Source: Aquabacterium sp029268225
GTDB lineage: Bacteria; Pseudomonadota; Gammaproteobacteria; Burkholderiales; Burkholderiaceae_C
Direction: 5' to 3'
Length of the DNA stretch: 64,000 nt
Assembly: GCF_037482285.1 (NCBI RefSeq)
Contig: NZ_JBBEYB010000004.1
Location: forward strand, 186,001 to 250,000
Position 1 is the first letter of the stretch, and every line of letters starts with the position of its first letter. The notes under the pieces were generated by a model. It made no database searches. It saw only the letters and a program-made list of their open reading frames with translations, and was not told the DNA's origin. Shown one piece after another: positions 46,458 to 54,841 of the stretch. Both the position numbers and the translations under genes were made by a program.

Positions 46458-47114
46458 TCAGCTTTGTCCCCGTCTTGCACGGGCACGGGCCAGGGCGGCT
46501 TCGATCATGCTGCGCTTGTGATCGAGCTGCGCCGGGTCGGTGAGCTTGGAGGCGGCAGCCAGGTCCTGTGCCTTGTGCTCGCCCTTGGCCAGCAGGCGGG
46601 CGTCGTTGTCGGCTTTGGCCTGGATGAGCCTTTTTGACCGAAACGTGTAGCGGGCGCGTGCGTCATCGGCCTGTGTCGCCGACCAGGCCGCCCAGCCGGT
46701 GGGGGCTGGTTCGGGGTGAGCCGGCACCAAGGTGATGCAGTCCACCGGGCAGACGGGCAGGCACAGTTCGCATCCGGTGCACTGGTCTTCGATGACGGTA
46801 TGCAACTGCTTGTTGGTGCCGATGATGCAGTCCACCGGGCAGGCCTGGATGCACAGTGTGCAACCGATGCACCAGGCTTCGTCGATCACGGCCAGGGTCC
46901 GTGGGCCTTCCAGGCCAAACTCCGGATCCAGTGGCAGCTCGGGCAGACCGGTGAGGGCCGCCAGACGGCGAACGCCCTCGGCTCCACCGGGCGGACACTG
47001 GTTGATACCGGCATCCCCCTCGGCGATGGCCTGGGCGTAGCTGGCGCAATCCGGGTAGCCGCAGCGCGTGCATTGCGTCTGCGGCAAGAGGGCGTTGATC
47101 TGTTCGGCGTCCAT
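46458..47114 (-). CDS. rnfB: RnfB-like electron transport protein (stand-alone)
   Basis: This 218-residue protein has an N-terminal 4Fe-4S domain (CTRCGYPDCASYAQAI) and then two 4Fe-4S ferredoxin modules (CIGCTLCIQACPVDCI and CTGCELCLPVCPVDCI). A charged tail follows. This is RnfB/RsxB of the Rnf complex, but no other rnf genes are present. Orphan RnfB proteins occur in many betaproteobacteria and probably carry electrons to an unknown acceptor. The N-terminal membrane helix usual in RnfB is missing, so the protein is soluble. Confidence 0.9.
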   Translation of the reverse strand: MDAEQINALLPQTQCTRCGYPDCASYAQAIAEGDAGINQCPPGGAEGVRRLAALTGLPELPLDPEFGLEGPRTLAVIDEAWCIGCTLCIQACPVDCIIGTNKQLHTVIEDQCTGCELCLPVCPVDCITLVPAHPEPAPTGWAAWSATQADDARARYTFRSKRLIQAKADNDARLLAKGEHKAQDLAAASKLTDPAQLDHKRSMIEAALARARARRGQS

Positions 47115-47146
47115 GATGGCGCCGCAGTGTACAAGCCCCGGGTGGA

Positions 47147-48448
47147 TCAGGCGGCGATGCCCTTCAGGGCCTGACCTTGATCGGCCTGAGAGGGACGGTT
47201 GTGGGCCAGGATGAAGGCGCGGATCTCGGGGTAGGCGAACTCGCGCCAGCGACGGCCCGAGAAAATGCCGTAGTGACCGGCGCCCGCCACTTCGTAGTGC
47301 TTCTTGTCCTTTTCAGGGATGCCGCTGCACAGGTCTTGTGCGGCACGGGTCTGGCCAGAACCGGAGATGTCGTCGAGCTCGCCCTCAATGGTCAGCAAGG
47401 CGGTCGTGGTGATGTCTTGCGGACGCACAAACTCCTTCTTGCCTTCAGGGTTGCGCACTTCCCAGGTGCCCTTCACCAGTGCGAATTCCTGGAACACCGT
47501 GCGGATGGTGTCCAGATAGTACTCGGCAGGCATGTCCAGCACGGCGTTGTACTCGTCGTAGAACTTGCGGTGGGCCTCGGCGTTGTCGTCGTCGCCGCGG
47601 ATCAGGTCGAGGAAGTAGTCGTAGTGAGAGGTCGCGTGGCGGTCGGGGTTCATGGCCACGAAGCCAGTATGCTGCAGGAAGCCAGGGTAGACCTCACGGC
47701 CAGCACCGGGGTAGTTCTGCGGCACCTTGTAGATCACGTTGTTCTCAAACCACGAGAAGGACTTGTTGGTGGCCAGGTTGTTCACGGCCGTGGGCGAGCG
47801 GCTGGCGTCGATGGGGCCGCCCATCATGGTCATGGTCAGGGGCGTGGGTTCGCCGCGGCTGGCCATCAGGGAGACGGCTGCCAGCACCGGCACCGTGGGT
47901 TGGCACACCGAGATCACGTGCACGTTCGGGCCCACCTTGCGGATGAAGTCCTGCACGTAGTTGACGTAGTCGTCGAGGTGGAAGGCACCTTCTTCCAGCG
48001 GCACCATGCGGGCGTCGATCCAGTCGGTGATGTAGACCTTGTGGTCTTGCAGCAGGGTGCGCACGGTGTCGCGCAGCAGCGTGGCGTGGTGACCGGACAA
48101 GGGGGCCACCACCAGCACCGAGGGCTGGTCACGCATCTTGGTGAGCATGGCGGCGTCGTCGGTGAAGCGCTTGAAGCGCAGCAGGCGGCAGAAGGGCTTG
48201 CTCTCGACGATCTTTTCCTGGATCACGACATCCACGCCATCGACCGTCACCTGGTTGATGTCGAATTCCGGCTTTTCGTACTCTTTGGTCAGGCGACTGG
48301 CCAGATCGAAACCCGCCGAAAAGCGGTGCGAGGAAGGCAGGTGCGCAAAGGGCGACAGCGGGTTGCTGTAGAGCTTGGAGGCGGCACTGGCAAACTCAGA
48401 GAAAGGGCTGAGCCAGGCGCGGTTGGTTTCGTAGAGTTGGTAGAGCAT
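47147..48448 (-). CDS. phaZ: Intracellular polyhydroxyalkanoate depolymerase PhaZ
   Basis: This 433-residue depolymerase mobilises stored PHB granules. It starts MLYQLYETNRAWLSPFSEFA, the family N-terminus. The nucleophile is a cysteine in the lipase-box-like region (VISVCQPTVPVLAAV), typical of intracellular PhaZ, and the later histidine lies in GAGHYGIFSGRRW. The 204 bases upstream carry a GC-palindrome overlapping a promoter and then a bidirectional terminator from the MFS gene. Confidence 0.95.
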   Translation of the reverse strand: MLYQLYETNRAWLSPFSEFASAASKLYSNPLSPFAHLPSSHRFSAGFDLASRLTKEYEKPEFDINQVTVDGVDVVIQEKIVESKPFCRLLRFKRFTDDAAMLTKMRDQPSVLVVAPLSGHHATLLRDTVRTLLQDHKVYITDWIDARMVPLEEGAFHLDDYVNYVQDFIRKVGPNVHVISVCQPTVPVLAAVSLMASRGEPTPLTMTMMGGPIDASRSPTAVNNLATNKSFSWFENNVIYKVPQNYPGAGREVYPGFLQHTGFVAMNPDRHATSHYDYFLDLIRGDDDNAEAHRKFYDEYNAVLDMPAEYYLDTIRTVFQEFALVKGTWEVRNPEGKKEFVRPQDITTTALLTIEGELDDISGSGQTRAAQDLCSGIPEKDKKHYEVAGAGHYGIFSGRRWREFAYPEIRAFILAHNRPSQADQGQALKGIAA

Positions 48449-48501
48449 GGCGTGACCTTCGGGTGTCGGTGTCGTCGAAAAGCATGCCTCTGATATCGAG
48501 C

Positions 48502-48534
48502 ATGTTGCATTGCAGCATAAATGACTTTTGACAA
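48502..48534 (-). promoter_or_regulatory. Candidate phaZ promoter with TGC/GCA palindrome
   Basis: Minus-strand TTGTCA (48534-48529) and AATGCA (48511-48506) are 17 bases apart. The -10 region lies inside ATGTTGC-ATT-GCAGCAT (48502-48518), a near-perfect dyad rich in TGC/GCA like known PhaR operators. It suggests repression of phaZ coupled to PHA state. Confidence 0.5.
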
Positions 48535-48602
48535 GATTGCACGAGGTGTTTTGAGCAACGCTGCGTCAAAAATGCACGAACTCTGTTCAAAGTTGTCACG
48601 AC

Positions 48603-48639
48603 AAAAGGGGCGCTCACCTTCCGGTGGCGCCCCTTTTTT
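48603..48639. terminator. Bidirectional intrinsic terminator after benK
   Basis: AAAAGGGGCGC pairs with GCGCCCCTTTT with an inner ACC/GGT pairing and a CTTCC loop. T-runs occur on both strands. It closes the MFS transporter transcript before phaZ. Confidence 0.87.
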
Positions 48640-48651
48640 GCGTGTTATCCC

Positions 48652-50010
48652 TTAAGCAGCGGTGGTCGCGGACTGGGTGCGCAACTGTGCCGTGTGCTGA
48701 CGGTGGCGAGCTTGCTCGCGCAGGCTGAACACCGTCATGGCCACGGCGGCGATGGCGCCGGGGATGGCGAAGGCCAGGAAGTTGGCCTGCAGCGGCAGTT
48801 CAGCGGCCATCAGTGCGCCACCCAGGATGGGGCCGACGATGGCGCCGTTGCGACCGATGCCCGAGGCCCAACCCAGGCCGGTGGAGCGGATGGACATGCT
48901 GTAGAACTGGGCGCCCAGGGCGTACAACAGGATCTGCGTGCCGATGGTGGTGGCACCTGCGATGGCGATCAGGGTGTAGAGCACGCCGGTCGAGCTCTTG
49001 AAGCCCAACAGGCACAGCGAAGCGGCCGCGATGGCGCAGAAAGCCATGAGAACGCGAGGCATGTTGAACTTGTCACCCAGCCAGCCGCCACCGACGGCCC
49101 CGAAGATGGCGCCGAAGTTCAGCACCAGCAGGAAGCTCAGGCTCGAACCCAGACCGTAGCCGGCCTTGGTCATCAGCTTGGGCAGCCACGAAGCCAGGGC
49201 GTACACCATCAGCAGGCAGCAGAAGAAGGCGACCCACAGCATGACGGTTTGCAGAGCGCGGCCTTCGCGGAACAGGTCGAGCACGTTACCGCCTTTGGCC
49301 TTGCCACCGGCAGCGGCTTCCAGTTGTTCACCGGCCTTCAGCTTGAAGCCAGGCTGCACGCGGGACAGCACGTCAGCAGCTTCCTGGTTGCGGCCTTGCT
49401 TCACCATGAAACCCACCGACTCGGGCAGGAACTTCATGATCAGGGGCAGCAGCAACAGGGGGATGCCGGCGACGAAGAACACCGATTGCCAACCGTAGCT
49501 TGGCAGCATGACCATGCCCAGGCCTGCCGAGAGCATGCCGCCCACCGAGTAGCCGCTGAACATGATGGCGACCAGCGTGCTGCGGATCTTCTTGGGCGCG
49601 TACTCGCTCATCAGGGCGACCACGTTGGGCATGACCCCGCCGATCCCCAGACCGGCGATGAAACGGCAGATGCCGAACTCCGTCGGGTTGGTGGCGAAGC
49701 CATTGAGCACCGTGAAGCCGCTGAACAGCACCACGCAGATCGTGATGGCCTTTTTGCGGCCGATCTTGTCAGACAGCGGCCCGAAGATCAGGGCACCGGC
49801 CATCATCCCGAACAAGGCATAGCTGCCCAGGGCACCCGCTTGCAGCGGGCTCAGGTTCCACTCCTTCATCAGCACGGGCAAAACCACGCCGTAGATGACG
49901 AGGTCGTAGCCGTCGAAGATGATGATCAGGGCACACCAGAACAACACCATCCAATGGAAGGGATTGAACTTGGCCTCGTCGATGATTTTGTTGGCGTCTA
50001 TTTTCTGCAT
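48652..50010 (-). CDS. benK: Aromatic acid:H+ symporter, MFS (benzoate transporter)
   Basis: This 452-residue, 12-segment MFS protein belongs to the AAHS family: FDGYDLVIYGVVLP in TM1, GPLSDKIGRKKAI between TM2 and TM3, and a long central loop near residue 215. BenK/PcaK relatives import benzoate or hydroxybenzoates; position in this cluster favours benzoate or muconate. ATG 50010 (MQKIDANKI) is chosen; ATG 50025 is possible. It lies after benD but a strong terminator intervenes, so it probably has its own or attenuated expression. Confidence 0.9.
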   Translation of the reverse strand: MQKIDANKIIDEAKFNPFHWMVLFWCALIIIFDGYDLVIYGVVLPVLMKEWNLSPLQAGALGSYALFGMMAGALIFGPLSDKIGRKKAITICVVLFSGFTVLNGFATNPTEFGICRFIAGLGIGGVMPNVVALMSEYAPKKIRSTLVAIMFSGYSVGGMLSAGLGMVMLPSYGWQSVFFVAGIPLLLLPLIMKFLPESVGFMVKQGRNQEAADVLSRVQPGFKLKAGEQLEAAAGGKAKGGNVLDLFREGRALQTVMLWVAFFCCLLMVYALASWLPKLMTKAGYGLGSSLSFLLVLNFGAIFGAVGGGWLGDKFNMPRVLMAFCAIAAASLCLLGFKSSTGVLYTLIAIAGATTIGTQILLYALGAQFYSMSIRSTGLGWASGIGRNGAIVGPILGGALMAAELPLQANFLAFAIPGAIAAVAMTVFSLREQARHRQHTAQLRTQSATTAA

Positions 50011-50029
50011 GGCTGGCCTCTGCAACTAA

Positions 50030-50044
50030 GGGTTAATACCTAGG
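50030..50044. promoter_or_regulatory. GGGTTAATACCTAGG element upstream of benK
   Basis: This sequence lies 20-34 bp before the benK start and overlaps a possible -10 region. A close relative, GGGTTAACCCTAGG, occurs before the IclR-type regulator gene (62160-62173). CCTAGG is rare in high-GC genomes, so the match may mark a shared operator. Confidence 0.42.
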
Positions 50045-50063
50045 AAATTCGGACACGAGGGTC

Positions 50064-50090
50064 AAAAAAGAGGGGGCTGGGAAGCCCCCC
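50064..50090 (-). terminator. Intrinsic terminator between benD and benK
   Basis: On the minus strand GGGGGCT, a TCCC loop and AGCCCCC are followed by TC and TTTTTT. It lies 31 bases after the benD stop and 54 bases before the benK ATG. TTGACC at the end of the T-run might serve as a -35 box for benK. Confidence 0.88.
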
Positions 50091-50120
50091 AAAGGAGTAA
50101 GTCAGAAAGGAAAAGGGTGA

Positions 50121-50891
50121 TCAGCCCAGGTCGCCGCCCGCCACTGGCAGGGTCACCCCGGTGATGTAGGAGGCCTCGTCAGAGGCCAGGAACAAGATCG
50201 CGCCGACTTGCTCGTCGATCGTCCCGTAGCGCTTCATCAGGCTGGACGACACCGTCTGGTCGACGATGCCCTGATACCAGACCTTCTCTTGTGGAGACTG
50301 TTCGGCGGTGTTGCGGGGGATGCGGCGCGGAGGGGCTTCGGTCCCGCCCGGAGCGGTGGCGTTGACACGCACGCCACGCTCGGCGGTTTCCATGGCCAGG
50401 CAAGCCGTCAGGGCGTTGACGCCGCCCTTGGCTGCGCCGTAGGGCACGCGGTTCATGCCACGGGTGGCCACCGACGACACGTTGACGATGGCACCGTGGC
50501 CTTGCGCCAGCATGTGGGGCAGGGCAGCGTGGCAGCACCACAGGGTCGGGAACAGGGAGCGACGCACTTCGGCTTCGATCTCGTTGGTCTGGTAGTGCTC
50601 GAAGGGCTTGGCCCAGATCGTGCCGCCCACGTTGTTGACCAGGATGTCGATGCGGCCAAAGTGCTTGGCGGCTTCGTCCATCACGCGCTGGCAGTCGGCG
50701 TGCTGCTCCAGGTCGGCGGTCAGGGTCAGGACCTTGTCGCCGAACTCGGCGCTCAATTCGTGCACGAGTTCGGAGCGGTCCACCGCGACCACGCGGCCGC
50801 CTTCGGCCACCATGCGCTCTACCACGCGACGGCCAATGCCTTGCGCGGTCCCGGTGACCACGGCCACCTTTTCGTTGAAACGTTGATTCAT
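50121..50891 (-). CDS. benD: 1,6-Dihydroxycyclohexa-2,4-diene-1-carboxylate dehydrogenase
   Basis: This 256-residue short-chain dehydrogenase oxidises and decarboxylates the benzoate cis-diol to catechol, yielding NADH. The cofactor motif VTGTAQGIGRRV and the catalytic segment SSVATRGMNRVPYGAAKGG (Tyr/Lys) are present. LVNNVGGTIWAKPFEHY is typical of BenD. No clear Shine-Dalgarno sequence precedes ATG 50891, and an intrinsic terminator sits 22 bases upstream, so expression may be limited relative to benABC. Confidence 0.94.
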   Translation of the reverse strand: MNQRFNEKVAVVTGTAQGIGRRVVERMVAEGGRVVAVDRSELVHELSAEFGDKVLTLTADLEQHADCQRVMDEAAKHFGRIDILVNNVGGTIWAKPFEHYQTNEIEAEVRRSLFPTLWCCHAALPHMLAQGHGAIVNVSSVATRGMNRVPYGAAKGGVNALTACLAMETAERGVRVNATAPGGTEAPPRRIPRNTAEQSPQEKVWYQGIVDQTVSSSLMKRYGTIDEQVGAILFLASDEASYITGVTLPVAGGDLG

Positions 50892-50912
50892 GTCAAACGG
50901 CCCAAGTTGTGC

Positions 50913-50938
50913 AAAAAAAAGCCCGCAGGGACACGGGC
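50913..50938 (-). terminator. Intrinsic terminator between benC and benD
   Basis: On the minus strand GCCCG, an 8-base loop and CGGGC are followed by eight T residues. It lies between the benC stop and the benD start codon inside the otherwise continuous ben operon. Confidence 0.85.
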
Positions 50939-50956
50939 GTGGGAGCGCGCAGGGGC

Positions 50957-51964
50957 TCAGGCGCTGGCAGCGAACTTCTCGTAGTAGAAGTTGGCGGGCT
51001 GGATGCCGCGTTCACGGATGAACTGGCTGACGGCTTCGACCATGGGAGGCGGGCCGCACAGGTAGATGTCCACTTCGCCGTCATTGAGGTGCTGGGGCTC
51101 GATGTGCTGCGTCACGTAGCCCTTGTGGGGATACGGGCTCTCCGGATTGGCCACACACGCGGTGTACGTGAAGTTGGGGATCCGTTGGGCAAAGGCTTCG
51201 AGCTTGTCCATGTCCACCAGATCGGCGTCGTTGGTCACGCCGTAGATCAGGTGTAGCGGGAAGGGGCTGCCTTGTTCGGCGATCTTCTCCAGCATCGCGG
51301 TGAACGGGGCCAGGCCCGTGCCACCGGCCAGCATCAACAGCGGACGCTTGATGTCACGCAGGTAGAAGCTGCCCAGGGGACCGGCCAGGGTCATGTCGTC
51401 ACCGGTCTTGGCCAGGCTGGTCAAGAAGGTGCTCATCAGGCCACCGGGCACATTGCGGATCAGGAAGGAAACCTTGCCATCGCGCGGCATTGAGCTGAAC
51501 GAGTAAGCGCGGGTCTGGTCGCTGCCAGGCACCTTCAGGTTGACGTACTGACCGGGCAGGAACGCCAGCTTGTTGAGGGCGTCGCCTTCGATGGTCAGCG
51601 AGATGGTGCTGTCCGACAGCTTGCGCACATCGGCGATCTTCGCGTCGAAGTTCGACTGCTGCGTACGGCACACGGCCGACGAAGCCGGGATGCGCACAAC
51701 GCAGTCGCTGGTGGCACGCATCTGGCAGGTCAGCACGTAGCCTTGCTCGGCCTCGTCTTCACTCAGGGCGTCGTCGATGTAGTCACCCATGGTGTAGGTG
51801 CCAGATTCGGCGAAGCACTTGCAGGTGCCGCAGGCGCCGTCACGGCAGTCCAGCGGCACGTTGATGCCTTGGCGGAAAGCCGCGTCAGCGACGGTCTCGG
51901 TGGGGTTGGCTTCGATGAAGCGGGTGACCCCGTCTTCAAACTGAAGGGCAATGTGGTGGCTCAT
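50957..51964 (-). CDS. benC: Benzoate 1,2-dioxygenase reductase component
   Basis: This 335-residue electron-transfer protein has an N-terminal 2Fe-2S ferredoxin domain (CRDGACGTCKCFAESG, LTCQMRATSDC), an FAD domain (GQYVNLKVPGSDQTRAYSFSS) and an NADH domain (LMLAGGTGLAPFTAMLEKI, CGPPPMVEAVSQF). It passes electrons from NADH to BenAB. It starts 16 bases after the benB stop. Confidence 0.95.
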   Translation of the reverse strand: MSHHIALQFEDGVTRFIEANPTETVADAAFRQGINVPLDCRDGACGTCKCFAESGTYTMGDYIDDALSEDEAEQGYVLTCQMRATSDCVVRIPASSAVCRTQQSNFDAKIADVRKLSDSTISLTIEGDALNKLAFLPGQYVNLKVPGSDQTRAYSFSSMPRDGKVSFLIRNVPGGLMSTFLTSLAKTGDDMTLAGPLGSFYLRDIKRPLLMLAGGTGLAPFTAMLEKIAEQGSPFPLHLIYGVTNDADLVDMDKLEAFAQRIPNFTYTACVANPESPYPHKGYVTQHIEPQHLNDGEVDIYLCGPPPMVEAVSQFIRERGIQPANFYYEKFAASA

Positions 51965-51980
51965 GGTCTGCTCCTCTGGA

Positions 51981-52469
51981 TCAGAGGTGATAGACGTCGA
52001 TGACGTGGTGCACGTAGTCGTTCTTGAGGACGATGTACTTGCGCTTGATCAGCGGCTGGCCGCTGCTCACATCGATCGTGTAGTGGGAGGTGCCGAAATA
52101 GCTGTCGGTGTGGTTGTAGCGGTAGCTCTGGGTGTGCCAGTTGAAGCGCACCTTCACTTCCGAACCTTCTTGCGACAGGATCTCGACGTTGTGGATGTTG
52201 TGGCCGGTACGGGGCTCAGGGGTGCTGGCCGACGAACGCTCGGTCTTGATGCGGAAGACGCGGTCTTCCAGACCACCCCGGTTGGGGTAGTAAATCAGCG
52301 AGATTTCGCGTTGCGGATCGCTCACCAGTTGGCCGTCGTCGTCCCACGAGGGCATCCAGTATTCGACTTGCGGGTGGTAGCAGGCCAGCCATTCGTCCCA
52401 CTGCTTGTCATCCAGCAGACGGGCTTCACGGTACAGGAAGGCCTGGATTTGTTCGATGGTCATGCTCAT
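51981..52469 (-). CDS. benB: Benzoate 1,2-dioxygenase, small (beta) subunit
   Basis: This 162-residue SnoaL-like/NTF2-fold beta subunit (FLYREARLLDDKQWDEWLACY, WMPSWDDDG) forms the alpha3beta3 oxygenase with BenA. ATG 52469 is preferred and a second ATG at 52463 is close by. It follows benA by 8 bases. Confidence 0.95.
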   Translation of the reverse strand: MSMTIEQIQAFLYREARLLDDKQWDEWLACYHPQVEYWMPSWDDDGQLVSDPQREISLIYYPNRGGLEDRVFRIKTERSSASTPEPRTGHNIHNVEILSQEGSEVKVRFNWHTQSYRYNHTDSYFGTSHYTIDVSSGQPLIKRKYIVLKNDYVHHVIDVYHL

Positions 52470-52477
52470 GGTGGGCC

Positions 52478-53839
52478 TCAGGCTTTCTTGGACTCGATCT
52501 CGATGGCACGCTGCATGGTTTCGAGCCAGTAGCGGTGCTGTTCGGTGTACAGGCCTTCGTCTTCGGTCTTCACGCCGCTGAGCTTCGGATTCAGGTTGAT
52601 TTCCTTGGCGGCTTCGTCCGGACCTTGCACCCAGTGGGTGGCGCCGCGGCACATGTCGTTCCACTTCAGGGCGATGCCGTTGTAGCCTTGTTGGCAGGCA
52701 CGGAACTCTTCCAGGTCGTCCGGGGTGGCCATGCCGGTGGCGTTGAAGAAGTCTTCGTACTGACGGACACGGCGGGCGCGGGCCTCGTCGGACTCACCCT
52801 TGGGGGCGATGCAGTAGATGGTGACTTCGGTCTTGTCCACCGAGAGGGGGCGCAGCACGCGGATCTGCGAGCCGAACTGGTCCATCAGGTACACATTGGG
52901 GTACAGGCACAGGTTGCGCGAGTGACCGATCATCCAGTCGGCGCGAGCCTGGCCGAACTTCTCAACCAGTTCGTCGCGGATCTGGTAGGCCGGACGGTCT
53001 TCGGGGTTGGCCCACTTCGTCCACAGCAGCATGTGGCCGTTTTCGAAGGAGTAGAAGCCGCCGCCTTGCTTGGCCCAGCTGCCAGCGTCCATCGCCTTGA
53101 TCTGGTCACCGGCTTCGGACTGCTTGCGGTGGTTGGTGGTGGCCGCATAGTTCCAGTGCACCGAGCTGACGTGGTAGCCGTCGGCGCCGTTTTCGGCTTG
53201 CAGCTTCCAGTTGGCGTCGAAGGTGTAGGTGGACGAGCCACGCAGCACTTCCAGACCTTCCGGCGACTGGTCCACGATCATGTCGATGATCTTGGTGGAC
53301 TCGCCCAGGAACTCGGTCAGGGGTTGCACGTCAGGGTTGAGGCTGCCGAACAGGAAGCCGCGGTAGCTCTCGAAACGAGCCACCTTCTTCAGGTCGTGGC
53401 TACCGTCCTTGTTGAAGGACTCGGGGTAGCCTGCGCCATTGCCGTCCTTGACCTTCAGCAGCTTGCCGCTGTTGTTGAACGTCCAGCCGTGGAAAGTGCA
53501 GGTGAAGTTGGCCTTGTTGCCCTTTTTCAGGCGAGCCAGCGTCGCACCGCGGTGCGAGCAGGCGTTGATGACCGCGTTGAGTTCGCCCGCCTTGTTGCGC
53601 GTGATCACGATGGGCTGACGGCCGATGTACGTCGTCAGGTAATCGTTGACATTGGGGATCTGGCTTTCGTGGGCCAGATAGATCCAATTGCCCTCGAAGA
53701 TGTGTTTCATCTCGAGTTCAAAGAGCTCCGCATCAGTGAACGCGGCGCGGTTGAGTTGGTAGACATGCTGGTCGTGGTCTTCGACCAGCATCCCTGCCAG
53801 GCGTTCCTTGACGCCTTCGAGAGATGCGGTGTTGCTCAT
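52478..53839 (-). CDS. benA: Benzoate 1,2-dioxygenase, large (alpha) subunit
   Basis: This 453-residue catalytic subunit has a Rieske [2Fe-2S] domain with CSHRGATLA and CTFHGW (Cys/His pairs). The C-terminal domain carries the mononuclear iron site (DGYHVSSVHWNYAA: two His; a later Asp). It hydroxylates benzoate at C1-C2. ATG 53839 (MSNTASLEGVKE) matches family starts. It is downstream of catA by 40 bases on the same strand. Confidence 0.96.
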   Translation of the reverse strand: MSNTASLEGVKERLAGMLVEDHDQHVYQLNRAAFTDAELFELEMKHIFEGNWIYLAHESQIPNVNDYLTTYIGRQPIVITRNKAGELNAVINACSHRGATLARLKKGNKANFTCTFHGWTFNNSGKLLKVKDGNGAGYPESFNKDGSHDLKKVARFESYRGFLFGSLNPDVQPLTEFLGESTKIIDMIVDQSPEGLEVLRGSSTYTFDANWKLQAENGADGYHVSSVHWNYAATTNHRKQSEAGDQIKAMDAGSWAKQGGGFYSFENGHMLLWTKWANPEDRPAYQIRDELVEKFGQARADWMIGHSRNLCLYPNVYLMDQFGSQIRVLRPLSVDKTEVTIYCIAPKGESDEARARRVRQYEDFFNATGMATPDDLEEFRACQQGYNGIALKWNDMCRGATHWVQGPDEAAKEINLNPKLSGVKTEDEGLYTEQHRYWLETMQRAIEIESKKA

Positions 53840-53879
53840 GGTGTGTCTCAGCGTATGAGGAGGGCGAACGTCAGATCGA

Positions 53880-54794
53880 TCAGGCGGCAGCGCGAGGACG
53901 GGCAAAGTCCGTCACAGGGGCTTCGGCCTTCAGGGGCTGCATGTCGAAGTTGAACTCGATTTCGTAGAAAGGCTTGTCGGTGCCCAGAGCGGCCATGGCA
54001 GCCGGGTCGCTGTTGGTCTTGACCGGGGGCACCAGGCCTTCACGGGTACCGAAGGCGAAGTCGTCCCACAGGTGCGGATCGCTCTCGATGTTGATCTGCG
54101 TGGTCAGCTTGCGCTTGCCTTCAGCATGGGCGAAGAAGTGGATGTGAGCCGGGCGATGGCCGTGGCGACCCAGTTGCTGCAGCAGGATGTCGGTCGAGCC
54201 GCCGGGAGGCACGCTGTAGCCGACAGGCATGATCGAGCGGAACTTGTAGCGGCCGTTCGCGTCGGTGATGATGGTGCGACGCAGGTTGAAAGCGCTTTGC
54301 GACTGGTCGAAGTAGGAGTAGTTGCCCAGGTGGTTGGCGTGCCAGACTTCCACCGTGGCGCCCGGGATCGGGTTGCCCTTTTCGTCACGGACCACACCGG
54401 ACATGACCACCAGTTCGCCAGGCTGCGTGCCGTCGTCCAGACGGGCTTCGCCTTGGCACACAGGGGCGCCGGCCACGTACAGCGGGCCTTCGATGGTGCG
54501 GGGGGTGCCGCCGGTCAGGCCAGCCTTGGCTTCGGCTTCGTCGGTGCGCAGGTCCAGGAAGTGCTCCAGACCGACGCCAGGAACGACCAGGCCCAGTTCG
54601 CCGTTGCGGCCAGCGTCGCTCAGGTAGTTCAGGCCAGTCCAGAACTCTTCAGGCTGGATGTCCAGCTCTTCGATCGCCCACATCAGGTCGATCATCAAGC
54701 GACGCACAATGGTCTTCACGCGTGCGTTGCCGGGGCCGGTCACGCCGGTGGTTTCAAAGCGGTCGTACAGGGCTTCAATGCTCTTCTTGTCCAT
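53880..54794 (-). CDS. catA: Catechol 1,2-dioxygenase
   Basis: This 304-residue intradiol dioxygenase cleaves catechol to cis,cis-muconate. The N-terminal helical linker precedes the intradiol beta-sandwich (PIPGATVEVWHANHLGNYSYF; GRYKFRSIMPVGYSVP). The iron ligands are two Tyr and two His, with HRPAHIHFF containing both histidines. ATG 54794 is the family start. It lies between catC and benA, an uncommon order that joins the two halves of the pathway. Confidence 0.96.
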   Translation of the reverse strand: MDKKSIEALYDRFETTGVTGPGNARVKTIVRRLMIDLMWAIEELDIQPEEFWTGLNYLSDAGRNGELGLVVPGVGLEHFLDLRTDEAEAKAGLTGGTPRTIEGPLYVAGAPVCQGEARLDDGTQPGELVVMSGVVRDEKGNPIPGATVEVWHANHLGNYSYFDQSQSAFNLRRTIITDANGRYKFRSIMPVGYSVPPGGSTDILLQQLGRHGHRPAHIHFFAHAEGKRKLTTQINIESDPHLWDDFAFGTREGLVPPVKTNSDPAAMAALGTDKPFYEIEFNFDMQPLKAEAPVTDFARPRAAA

Positions 54795-54841
54795 GGTGTG
54801 TCTCCTCGGTGTAGGCTGTAAAGGAACGTGGGGGAAGGAAC

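Noticed and set aside
48694..50043. 449-codon plus-strand frame opposite benK
   Set aside because: Product is Gln/His/Glu-rich; benK on the other strand has MFS motifs.
52535..53953. 472-codon plus-strand frame opposite benA
   Set aside because: benA has a Rieske centre and iron site; the shadow has no domain.
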